This document shows, piece after piece, positions 1 through 5,525 of a DNA stretch of 7,348 bases (positions within the stretch are counted from its first letter, which is position 1; the number at the start of each line of letters is the position of its first letter). Position numbers and translations under genes: made by a program. Source of the stretch: Candidatus Brocadiia bacterium (GTDB taxonomy: Bacteria > Planctomycetota > PUPC01 > DSUN01); contig JADHXT010000167.1 of NCBI GenBank assembly GCA_016782825.1, positions 1-7,348 of the forward strand. Direction: 5' to 3'. Below the pieces are notes generated by a model. That model was not told the DNA's origin. It did not search any database and saw only the letters and a program-made list of their open reading frames with translations.

Positions 1-668
1 ACCAGGGCGGCGGCGCCGACTTCCTGCCCCCCGCCTACGCCCAGGCACTCGCCGCGTGGTGCAGGGAACACGACATCCTGCTCATCCTGGACGAGGTGCA
101 GGCCGGCTTCGGCCGCACGGGCACCTTCTGGGGCTTCGAGCACTACGGCGTGGCGCCCGACCTCATCTGCTGCGGCAAGGGCATCTCCAGCGGCCTCCCG
201 CTCGGCGCCGTGCTCGGCCGCGAGGACGTGATGGCCCTCTACGGCCCCGGCGAGATGACCAGCACCCACTCCGGCAACCCCGTGTGCTGCGCCGCCGCGC
301 TCGCCAGCATCGACGTGATCGAACGCGAAGGACTGGTGGACAACGCCCGCCGCATGGGCAACCTGCTCCAGGCCGAGCTCGTCCGCCTGTGCGCCCCTTG
401 GACCCCCCACGTGGGCGCCATCCACGGCAAGGGGCTCGTGGCCGCCATCCAGTTGGTGAAGACCCCCGGCACCACGGAGCCCGACGCGGCCCTCGCCGCC
501 GACGTGGTGCTCCGCGCGGTGCAAAAGGGCCTCATGTTGTTTGCCCCGGTGGGCTTCGGAGGTGCTACAATTAAGGTGTGCCCTCCGCTGTGCATCACGG
601 CCGAGGCCGTGCGCGACGGCGCGCAGGCCCTGGGCGAAGCCCTGGCGGAGGCCCTCGCGGAAGAATAG
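1..668 (+). CDS. Class-III PLP-dependent aminotransferase, C-terminal part (5' end outside window)
   Basis: The frame enters at base 3 with QGGGADFLPP and ends at TAG 666-668, giving about 221 visible residues, roughly half of a 430-460 aa family member. Visible family hallmarks are the DEVQAGFGRTG segment, whose Asp contacts the PLP ring nitrogen, and the Schiff-base lysine in CCGKGISSGLPLGAV (AAG at 177-179). A THSGNPVCCAAALA stretch follows, which in this fold reaches the partner subunit's cofactor phosphate. The C-terminal small domain (HGKGLVAAIQLV, then KVCPPLCIT) is complete. The family moves amino groups from omega-amino acids such as GABA or ornithine, or related substrates, to 2-oxoglutarate or pyruvate in the cytosol. 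The substrate pocket mostly lies in the missing N-terminal half, so the substrate cannot be named. It resembles GabT-type enzymes. A separate promoter lies between it and metY, so it need not be part of the methionine operon. Confidence 0.93.
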   Translation, partial: QGGGADFLPPAYAQALAAWCREHDILLILDEVQAGFGRTGTFWGFEHYGVAPDLICCGKGISSGLPLGAVLGREDVMALYGPGEMTSTHSGNPVCCAAALASIDVIEREGLVDNARRMGNLLQAELVRLCAPWTPHVGAIHGKGLVAAIQLVKTPGTTEPDAALAADVVLRAVQKGLMLFAPVGFGGATIKVCPPLCITAEAVRDGAQALGEALAEALAEE

Positions 669-671
669 TGT

Positions 672-701
672 GGCCCGCGCTTGCGCGAGGCGGCCGTGTT
701 T
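672..701 (+). terminator. Possible weak terminator hairpin after the aminotransferase gene
   Basis: Four bases after the aminotransferase stop codon, GGCC (672-675) can pair with GGCC (692-695). Inside it CGCG (676-679) pairs with CGCG (684-687) around a CTTG loop, leaving a four-base bulge (688-691). Only a weak T-rich stretch (GTGTTTA) follows, so it is not a classic intrinsic terminator. It overlaps the -35 region of the metY promoter candidate, so the inverted repeat might have a different role. Confidence 0.3.
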
Positions 702-709
702 ACTATAAT
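681..709 (+). promoter_or_regulatory. Sigma70-type promoter for metY
   Basis: A perfect -10 hexamer TATAAT (704-709) lies exactly 17 bases downstream of TTGCGC (681-686), which matches three of the six consensus -35 bases, including the important TTG. The predicted transcription start is around base 716, giving a leader of about 85 bases before the metY start codon. A perfect TATAAT is notable in such GC-rich DNA. It lies directly after the preceding stop codon and in front of the first methionine gene, which fits an operon promoter. Confidence 0.68.
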
Positions 710-715
710 GAATCT

Positions 716-800
716 TCGTACACTGCCGGGGCGCGGCACGAAGCCGCAGGCATCGAGTAGTCGTACCCCTCGTGGGCCGGACCCAGGAAAGGGAACGCTC
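716..800 (+). promoter_or_regulatory. Structured GC-rich leader of metY, possible regulatory RNA
   Basis: The leader can form GCGGC (733-737) with GCCGC (743-747) around a five-base loop, enclosed by TGCC (724-727) with GGCA (749-752). The unpaired GGGG (728-731) in the internal loop could pair with CCCC (766-769), which would make a pseudoknot. A second small hairpin, TGGG (773-776) with CCCA (782-785), ends where the AGGAAAGGG ribosome-binding region (785-793) begins. I do not recognise any known SAM or SAH riboswitch class here. GC-rich DNA forms short stems easily, so a regulatory role is only a possibility. Confidence 0.3.
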
Positions 801-2087
801 ATGGCTGACGACAAGCGCGACTACGGATTCGAGACGCGCCAACTCCACGGCGGGCAGGAGGCCGATCCGGCCACCGGCTCGCGCGCCGTGCCCATCTACC
901 AGACCACCAGCTACTGCTTCCGCGACACCGAGCACGCGGCCGCCCTCTTCAGCCTCGAAGAGCCCGGCTACATCTACACCCGCATCATGAACCCCACCAC
1001 CGACGTGCTCGAGAAGCGCGTGGCACTCCTCGAAGGCGGCGTGGCCGCCCTCGCCTTCGCCAGCGGCCAGGCCGCCTGCACCAGCGGCATCCTCAACATC
1101 TGCTACGGCGGCAGCGAGATCGTCGCCGCCTCCACCCTCTACGGCGGCACCGTGACCCTCCTCGACCACACCCTGCCCCACTACGGTGTGACCACCCGGT
1201 TTGCCGACCCCTACGACCCCGAGAGCTTCCGCAAGGCCATCACCGACAAGACCCGCCTCCTCTTCCTCGAAACCATCGGCAACCCCGACCTCAACGTGGC
1301 CGACCTCGCCGCCATCGCCGACATCGCCCACGAGGCCGGCGTGCCGCTCATGGTGGACAACACCTTCGCCTCGCCCTACCTGTGCCAGCCCATCGCCCAC
1401 GGCGCCGACATCGTGATGCACTCCCTGACCAAGTATATCGGCGGCCACGGCACCAGCATCGGCGGCATCCTCGTCGACGGCGGCACCTTCGACTGGGCCG
1501 CCAGCGGCAAGTTCCCCATGCTCACCGAGCCCGACCCCAGCTACCATGGCATTGTCTACACCGAGGCCGTCGGCGAGCTGGCCTACATCATCAAGGCACG
1601 CACCAACCTGCTCCGCGACCTGGGCGGCTGCGTGAGCCCCTTCAACGCCTTCCTCTTCCTCCAGGGGCTCGAAACCCTCAGCCTCCGCATGGAGCGCCAC
1701 AGCGCCAACGCCCTCCAGGTGGCCCAGTGGCTCGAGCAGCACCCCAACGTCACGTGGGTGAAGTATCCCGGCCTCCCATCGCACCCCTCGTACGAGCTGG
1801 CGCAGAAGTACCTGCCCCGCGGCGCAGGCGGCATGGTCGGCTTCGGGATCAAGGGCGGCCTCGACGCCGGCACGCGCCTGATCAACGGCCTCTCCCTGTG
1901 CAGCCACCTGGCCAACGTCGGCGACGCCAAGACCCTGGTGATCCACCCGGCCTCGACCACCCACCAGCAGCTCACCGAGGAGCAGCAGGCCGCCGCCGGC
2001 ATCACCCCCGACTTCGTGCGCCTCTCCGTGGGCATCGAGACGGTGGACGACATCATCGCCGACCTCGACCAGGCCCTTCGCGCGTAG
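801..2087 (+). CDS. metY: O-acetylhomoserine sulfhydrylase (O-acetylhomoserine aminocarboxypropyltransferase)
   Basis: This 428 aa cytosolic PLP enzyme makes homocysteine and acetate from O-acetylhomoserine and sulfide, the direct sulfhydrylation route to methionine. The length matches the usual 420-435 aa. The N-terminus has the family pattern ETRQLHGGQ then PIYQTTSY. Tyr59 and Arg61 of YIYTRIMNPTT are the residues that bind PLP phosphate across the dimer. Asp186 (MVDNTFASPY) contacts the PLP ring and Lys211 (HSLTKYIGGHG) is the Schiff-base lysine. The C-terminal VIHPASTTHQQL and VRLSVGIE segments are typical of MetY and help separate it from cystathionine enzymes. ATG 801 is chosen because an AGGAAAGGG ribosome-binding region sits just upstream and family homology begins there. 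An in-frame start at 681 would fall upstream of the promoter -10 box and add residues unlike the family. It is followed by a second enzyme of the same superfamily and by metX, the source of its substrate. Confidence 0.95.
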   Translation: MADDKRDYGFETRQLHGGQEADPATGSRAVPIYQTTSYCFRDTEHAAALFSLEEPGYIYTRIMNPTTDVLEKRVALLEGGVAALAFASGQAACTSGILNICYGGSEIVAASTLYGGTVTLLDHTLPHYGVTTRFADPYDPESFRKAITDKTRLLFLETIGNPDLNVADLAAIADIAHEAGVPLMVDNTFASPYLCQPIAHGADIVMHSLTKYIGGHGTSIGGILVDGGTFDWAASGKFPMLTEPDPSYHGIVYTEAVGELAYIIKARTNLLRDLGGCVSPFNAFLFLQGLETLSLRMERHSANALQVAQWLEQHPNVTWVKYPGLPSHPSYELAQKYLPRGAGGMVGFGIKGGLDAGTRLINGLSLCSHLANVGDAKTLVIHPASTTHQQLTEEQQAAAGITPDFVRLSVGIETVDDIIADLDQALRA

Positions 2088-2108
2088 CTCCCCTCGCCAC
2101 ACACGACC

Positions 2109-2132
2109 CCGGCGGGCTCACACGCCCGCCGG
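2109..2132 (+). terminator. Perfect 9-bp GC hairpin downstream of metY
   Basis: CCGGCGGGC (2109-2117) is exactly complementary to GCCCGCCGG (2124-2132) around the loop TCACAC. It starts 21 bases after the metY stop codon. No U-run follows (CCGAGGAGAG), so it may be a U-less terminator, an mRNA-stabilising 3' end, or an attenuating structure that lowers expression of the following gene. The stem is visible directly; its function is inferred. Confidence 0.45.
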
Positions 2133-2150
2133 CCGAGGAGAGAAACGCTC

Positions 2151-2203
2151 TTGCATCGCTCCTGCCTTCATGTCATCATATTACTTTACTGAACTTCCGT
2201 TCA
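2151..2203 (+). promoter_or_regulatory. AT-rich regulatory patch with weak promoter and MetR-like inverted repeat
   Basis: This stretch is far more AT-rich than its surroundings. A weak promoter can be proposed: TTGCAT (2151-2156), a 17-base spacer, then CATCAT (2174-2179), matching three and four of six consensus bases. Overlapping the predicted start of transcription is TGAAC-TTCC-GTTCA (2190-2203), an inverted repeat read as TGAA-N6-TTCA. The E. coli MetR consensus is TGAA-N5-TTCA with a central T, so this is one base longer. The 8-bp palindrome TTCATGAA (2200-2207) overlaps it, and TTCATG also occurs 33 bases upstream at 2167-2172. The patterns are seen directly; the regulator is inferred. 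Confidence 0.35.
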
Positions 2204-2225
2204 TGAAAGTGAAGGAGCGGCGGAC

Positions 2226-3371
2226 ATGGCAGACGACCCGCTGACCCCGTACGGTAACCGGCCCATGGTGACGCCGATCGTCAACGCGGTCAACTACGAG
2301 TACAGCTCGTTCGAGGTGCTCCGGCAGATCACCGACGGCGAGATCGACGGCTACACCTACCACCGCGACGACAACCCCACCGTGCGCGCCGTGGAGCGCC
2401 AGATCGCCGATCTCGAAGGCGCCGAGGACTGCGTGGTGTGCACCACCGGCATGGCCGCCTGCACCATGGTCTACCTCACCTACCTGAGCGCCGGCGACCA
2501 CCTCATCCTCTTCCACGACGTGTACGGCGCCCACTACAAGGTGTCGCTCATCCTCGAACGCCTGGGCGTGGAAATCACCTGGCTCGACGCCGCCGACTGG
2601 CAGTCCGTCCAGGCCAACATGCGGCCCAACACCAAGATGATCCTCTGCGAGACCCCCAGCAACCCCCTGTGCAAGCTGGTGGACATCGCGGCCCTCGCCG
2701 CCGTGGCCCACGACGCCGGAGCCCTCTTCGTGGTGGACAACACCTTCGCCACCCCCTTCCACCAGAAGCCGCTCGAGCTGGGCGCCGACCTGGTGGTGCA
2801 CAGCGCCACCAAGGCCCTCGGCGGCCACAACGACCTCATGGCCGGCGCCATCGCCACCCACAAGGACGCCTACAACGACCTCTGGTTCACCCGCCAGGCC
2901 ATCGGCACCACCCTCGACGCCTACTCCGCCTCGCTCCTCGAGCGGGGACTCAAGACCTTCGAGCTCCGCGCCGAGAAGATCGCCGCCAACGGCCTCGCCA
3001 TGGCCCGCCTGCTGGATGGCCATGCCAAGGTGAGCCGCCTCATGTACCCCGGCCTGGAAAACAGCCCCGGCCACGCCATCGCCGCCCGCCAGATGCATCG
3101 CGGCTTCGGCGGCATGCTGGCCTTCGACGTGGGCGAGACCATCGAAGACGCCAAGCGCTTCATCACCGCCCTCCACGTGATCATCCACGCCGTGAGCCTG
3201 GGCGCCACCGAAAGCCTCATCTGCGTGCCCTACCTCACCACCATGCTCTACCTGCCCGAGGAGCGACGCACCACCTTCGGCGTGAAGCCCCACACCGTGC
3301 GGCTCTCGGCCGGCATCGAGGACACGGACCGCCTGCTCGCCGACCTCGACCAGGCGCTCGACGCCGTGTGA
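2226..3371 (+). CDS. Cys/Met-metabolism PLP enzyme, cystathionine gamma-synthase/lyase type
   Basis: This 381 aa protein is of the same superfamily as MetY but has the shorter length usual for cystathionine gamma-synthase (MetB), cystathionine gamma-lyase and methionine gamma-lyase (380-400 aa). Tyr45 and Arg47 (YHRDDNPT) match the PLP-phosphate pair, Asp171 (VVDNTFATPF) contacts the PLP ring, and Lys196 (HSATKALGGHND) is the Schiff-base lysine. HDVYGAHYK carries the active-site tyrosine, and VRLSAGIED carries the arginine that binds the substrate carboxylate. The GGHNDLMAG stretch recalls plant-type cystathionine gamma-synthase. The usual bacterial C-terminal segment ending MTHA is replaced by CVPYLTTML, so the exact reaction is uncertain. 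Beside metX, a synthase making cystathionine from O-acylhomoserine and cysteine is the likeliest role. The start is fixed by a strong AAGGAG (2212-2217) eight bases before ATG 2226. It could be called metB-like, but lyase activity cannot be excluded. Confidence 0.9.
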   Translation: MADDPLTPYGNRPMVTPIVNAVNYEYSSFEVLRQITDGEIDGYTYHRDDNPTVRAVERQIADLEGAEDCVVCTTGMAACTMVYLTYLSAGDHLILFHDVYGAHYKVSLILERLGVEITWLDAADWQSVQANMRPNTKMILCETPSNPLCKLVDIAALAAVAHDAGALFVVDNTFATPFHQKPLELGADLVVHSATKALGGHNDLMAGAIATHKDAYNDLWFTRQAIGTTLDAYSASLLERGLKTFELRAEKIAANGLAMARLLDGHAKVSRLMYPGLENSPGHAIAARQMHRGFGGMLAFDVGETIEDAKRFITALHVIIHAVSLGATESLICVPYLTTMLYLPEERRTTFGVKPHTVRLSAGIEDTDRLLADLDQALDAV

Positions 3372-3375
3372 CCCC

Positions 3376-3417
3376 CATCCGCCGGGACGGATGCAGCAAA
3401 GGAGACAACCCGGCGGG
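3376..3417 (+). promoter_or_regulatory. Two alternative helices in the gap before metX
   Basis: CATCCG (3376-3381) is complementary to CGGATG (3388-3393), a 6-bp hairpin. The same region can instead form an 8-bp helix, CCGCCGGG (3379-3386) with CCCGGCGG (3409-3416), whose loop exposes AAAGGAG (3398-3404). The two helices exclude each other. No start codon sits at the right distance after AAAGGAG, so it is not an ordinary ribosome-binding site for metX. A regulatory or mRNA-processing role is possible but unproven. Confidence 0.3.
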
Positions 3418-3444
3418 CCTCCACCCCGCTGCGGTGACCCGACC

Positions 3445-4659
3445 ATGGCTGGCGACGCGCCCCAACCCGACCCACACCTCCAGCGGCCCGACCTCCCGCC
3501 GTGGCAACAGCCCGACTCCGTCGGGATCGTGCAGACCCAATACCACACCTTCGCCGAACCGCCCCACCCCATGCCCCTCGACAGTGGAGCCACCCTCGGC
3601 CCCATCACCCTCGCCTACGAAACCTACGGCCAACTCGACGAAACCCGAAGCAACGCCATCTTCATCTGCCACGCCCTCTCCGGCGATGCCCACGTGGCCG
3701 GCTACCACAGCACCGACGACCACAGACCCGGCTGGTGGGACGCCATGGTGGGGCCCGGCAAGGCCTTCGACACCACCCGCTACTTCGTCATCTGTGCCAA
3801 CTGCATCGCCGGCTGTAGCGGCTCCACCGGCCCCGCCTCTATCCATCCCGCCACCGGCCGACGCTACGCCCGCGACTTCCCCGTGGTGACCCTGGCCGAC
3901 ATGGTGCGTGCCTACAAGGCCCTCGCCGACCACCTGGGCGCGCGGAAGCTCCTCGCCATCACCGGCGGCTCCATGGGCGGCATGCAGGTGCTCGAGTGGT
4001 CCATCATGTACCCCGACGCCGTCCACGCCATCATCCCCATCGCCACCCCGGCGCGCCTCACCGCCCAAGGCATCGCCTTCAACGTGGTGGGCCGCCAGGC
4101 CATCCTCGACGACCCCCACTACAACGGCGGCAACTACTACGACGGCCCCCCGCCCAACACCGGCCTCGCCATCGCCCGCATGCTCGGCCACATCACCTAC
4201 CTGAGCGACGACTCCATGCGCGAGAAGTTCGGCCGCCAGCTCCGCGACCGCGAGGACCTCAGCTACGACTTCGGCGTGGACTTCGAGGTGGAGAGCTACC
4301 TCCAGCACCAGGGCCAGGCCTTCACCGAGCGGTTCGACGCCAACTCCTATCTCTACATCACCCGCGCGGTGGACTACTTCGACCTGGCCGGCAAGTATGG
4401 CTCCCTCGCCGACGCCTTCGCCCGGGCGCGCGCCCGCGTGCTGCTCATCTCCTTCACCTCCGACTGGCTCTACCCACCCACCCAGGCCAAGGAAATCGTC
4501 TCGGCCCTCCGAGCCAACGGCCTCCACTTCGCCTACTGCGAGGTGCCCACCCGCTACGGCCACGACGCTTTCCTGCTGGAGAAGGACACCCTCACCCGCG
4601 TGATCTCCGACTTCCTCGCCCTCGAATACAGCCGCGCGCTCCGCCCGGAGGCCCCGTGA
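3445..4659 (+). CDS. metX: Homoserine O-acetyltransferase (alpha/beta-hydrolase fold)
   Basis: This 404 aa cytosolic enzyme transfers an acyl group, normally acetyl from acetyl-CoA, to homoserine, the committed step of methionine synthesis. LAYETYGQL and CHALSGDAHVAG open the catalytic domain. CIAGCSGSTGPAS is a MetX signature. The catalytic triad is Ser176 (GGSMGGMQ), Asp340 (FTSDWLYPP) and His373 (YGHDAFLLE). ATG 3445 is chosen because GGTGA (3433-3437 region) lies about seven bases upstream. ATG 3391 would add 18 unconserved residues and sits inside a predicted hairpin arm, and GTG 3529 is a further alternative. The first 28 or so residues are Pro-rich and not conserved before VGIVQTQYHTF. 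Some MetX-family members use succinyl-CoA, and sequence alone does not settle the donor here. The neighbouring metY, which uses O-acetylhomoserine, favours acetyl. The stop codon overlaps the metW start. Confidence 0.94.
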   Translation: MAGDAPQPDPHLQRPDLPPWQQPDSVGIVQTQYHTFAEPPHPMPLDSGATLGPITLAYETYGQLDETRSNAIFICHALSGDAHVAGYHSTDDHRPGWWDAMVGPGKAFDTTRYFVICANCIAGCSGSTGPASIHPATGRRYARDFPVVTLADMVRAYKALADHLGARKLLAITGGSMGGMQVLEWSIMYPDAVHAIIPIATPARLTAQGIAFNVVGRQAILDDPHYNGGNYYDGPPPNTGLAIARMLGHITYLSDDSMREKFGRQLRDREDLSYDFGVDFEVESYLQHQGQAFTERFDANSYLYITRAVDYFDLAGKYGSLADAFARARARVLLISFTSDWLYPPTQAKEIVSALRANGLHFAYCEVPTRYGHDAFLLEKDTLTRVISDFLALEYSRALRPEAP

Positions 4660-5294
4660 TGCCCCCCACCGCCTCCCCCCTGCGCCCCGACCTGCTGCGC
4701 ATCGCCGAGCTCATCGAGCCCGGCACCCGCGTGCTCGACCTCGGCTGCGGCTCCGGCGAGCTCCTGCGCTACCTCGAGGACACGCGCGGCGTGACGGCCC
4801 GGGGCATCGAGATCGAGCCCACCCGCGTGATGGACTGCGTGGCCAAGGGCCTCTCCGTGTGCCAGGGCGACATCGACGAAGGGGTCCTCGACTACAGCGA
4901 CAACCACTTCGACTACGTGGTGCTCAGCCAAACGCTCCATCTGGTGAGCCGCCCGCGGCTCGTGGTGCGCGAGATGCTGCGCGTGGGCCGGCACGGCATC
5001 GTGTCCATCCCCAACTTCGGCTACTGGCCCATCCGCCTGGCGCTGCTGCTGCGCGGCCGCCTGCCCCGCCTGGGCTGCTTCAAGCGCCCCTGGTACGACA
5101 CCCCCACCGGCCACGTGATGACACTGAACGATTTCCGCCACTTCTGCCGCAACAACGGCATCGCCATCGAAAGCCAGCGCAGGGTCGCCAGCCCCGGCTT
5201 CCTGGCCGAACACCGGGCACGCCTTTTCCCCAACCTCTTTGCACAGCTTGGCATATACCTCGTCACTCGGGCTGCCCCGGCCCCGACGCCGTGA
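4659..5294 (+). CDS. metW: Methionine biosynthesis protein MetW (SAM-methyltransferase fold)
   Basis: This 211 aa protein has a class-I methyltransferase fold. The SAM-binding motif VLDLGCGSGELL lies at residues 25-36, and Glu-containing GIEIEPTRV follows at the second strand. MetW-specific stretches are QGDIDEGVLDYSD, VVLSQTLHL, EMLRVGRHGIVSIPNFGYW and WYDTPTGHVMTLNDF. Length and motif order match the family. MetW is encoded next to metX in many bacteria and supports homoserine acetyltransferase function. A methyl acceptor is not established for the family. ATG 4659 shares its A with the metX stop codon (TGATG), which implies translational coupling and comparable amounts of both proteins. 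No separate promoter or strong ribosome-binding site of its own is needed or seen. Confidence 0.94.
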   Translation: MPPTASPLRPDLLRIAELIEPGTRVLDLGCGSGELLRYLEDTRGVTARGIEIEPTRVMDCVAKGLSVCQGDIDEGVLDYSDNHFDYVVLSQTLHLVSRPRLVVREMLRVGRHGIVSIPNFGYWPIRLALLLRGRLPRLGCFKRPWYDTPTGHVMTLNDFRHFCRNNGIAIESQRRVASPGFLAEHRARLFPNLFAQLGIYLVTRAAPAPTP

Positions 5295-5306
5295 CCCATC
5301 TGTCAC
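5291..5306 (+). terminator. Small hairpin across the metW stop codon
   Basis: GTGAC (5291-5295) pairs perfectly with GTCAC (5302-5306) around CCATCT, and the stop codon TGA lies in the left arm. There is no U-run, and the stem is only five base pairs, so it would be a weak terminator at best. Some end of the methionine transcript is expected here because a new promoter starts 12 bases downstream. Confidence 0.25.
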
Positions 5307-5317
5307 CAGAAATCACC

Positions 5318-5346
5318 TTGACGTAGGAAGGGCGATGGGGTAGACT
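5318..5346 (+). promoter_or_regulatory. Sigma70-type promoter for the kinase gene
   Basis: TTGACG (5318-5323) matches five of six -35 bases. Exactly 17 bases later TAGACT (5341-5346) matches four of six -10 bases, including the critical first T, second A and last T. Transcription would start around 5353, leaving a leader of about 173 bases before the kinase start codon. This suggests the kinase is expressed separately from metXW. Confidence 0.68.
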
Positions 5347-5352
5347 TGGTTG

Positions 5353-5525
5353 GGTCGTAAGCCCCGGCTCACCCTTGCGCCCGCGATGCCGGCGGGCAGG
5401 TGGTTCGCGCCGCGGAGGCACGGGTCGGGAACACGCTCATCCCCCGGACGCGATTCTTCCGAGCCTTCTCGGCCCAGTGGCCGTCTGCACGGTTTTGAGT
5501 GTTGCGCCTGTCGAGTTGATGTCGA
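5353..5525 (+). promoter_or_regulatory. Long GC-rich 5' leader of the kinase gene
   Basis: The leader holds several short perfect stems: GCCCGC (5379-5384) with GCGGGC (5392-5397), CCGAG (5459-5463) with CTCGG (5468-5472), and an overlapping GGCC-CAGT-GGCC (5471-5482). No recognised riboswitch, tRNA or convincing small gene is present. The last bases before the kinase ATG lack a good Shine-Dalgarno sequence. The length and missing ribosome-binding site hint at leader control, but nothing more can be shown. Confidence 0.3.

Noticed and set aside
537..571. Promoter inside the aminotransferase gene (TTG element with TACAAT at 566-571)
   Set aside because: The spacing between possible -35 elements and TACAAT is 19-23 bases, and a much better promoter lies at 681-709.
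681..800. Upstream start of metY at 681 adding 40 residues
   Set aside because: It would begin in the -35 hexamer of the promoter, and the added residues are unlike the family; ATG 801 has a good ribosome-binding site.
716..800. Known SAM riboswitch in the metY leader
   Set aside because: I could not find the conserved core of SAM-I, SAM-II, SAM-IV or SAH RNAs; only generic stems are present.
2181..3608. 475-codon open frame on the minus strand
   Set aside because: It lies antisense to the PLP enzyme gene, which has clear catalytic motifs. The translation is low-complexity Gly/Val/His-rich, as expected from the complement of C-ending codons in GC-rich genes.
3235..4563. 442-codon open frame on the minus strand
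   Set aside because: It is antisense to metX, with the same low-complexity Gly/Val/Glu composition and no recognisable domain.
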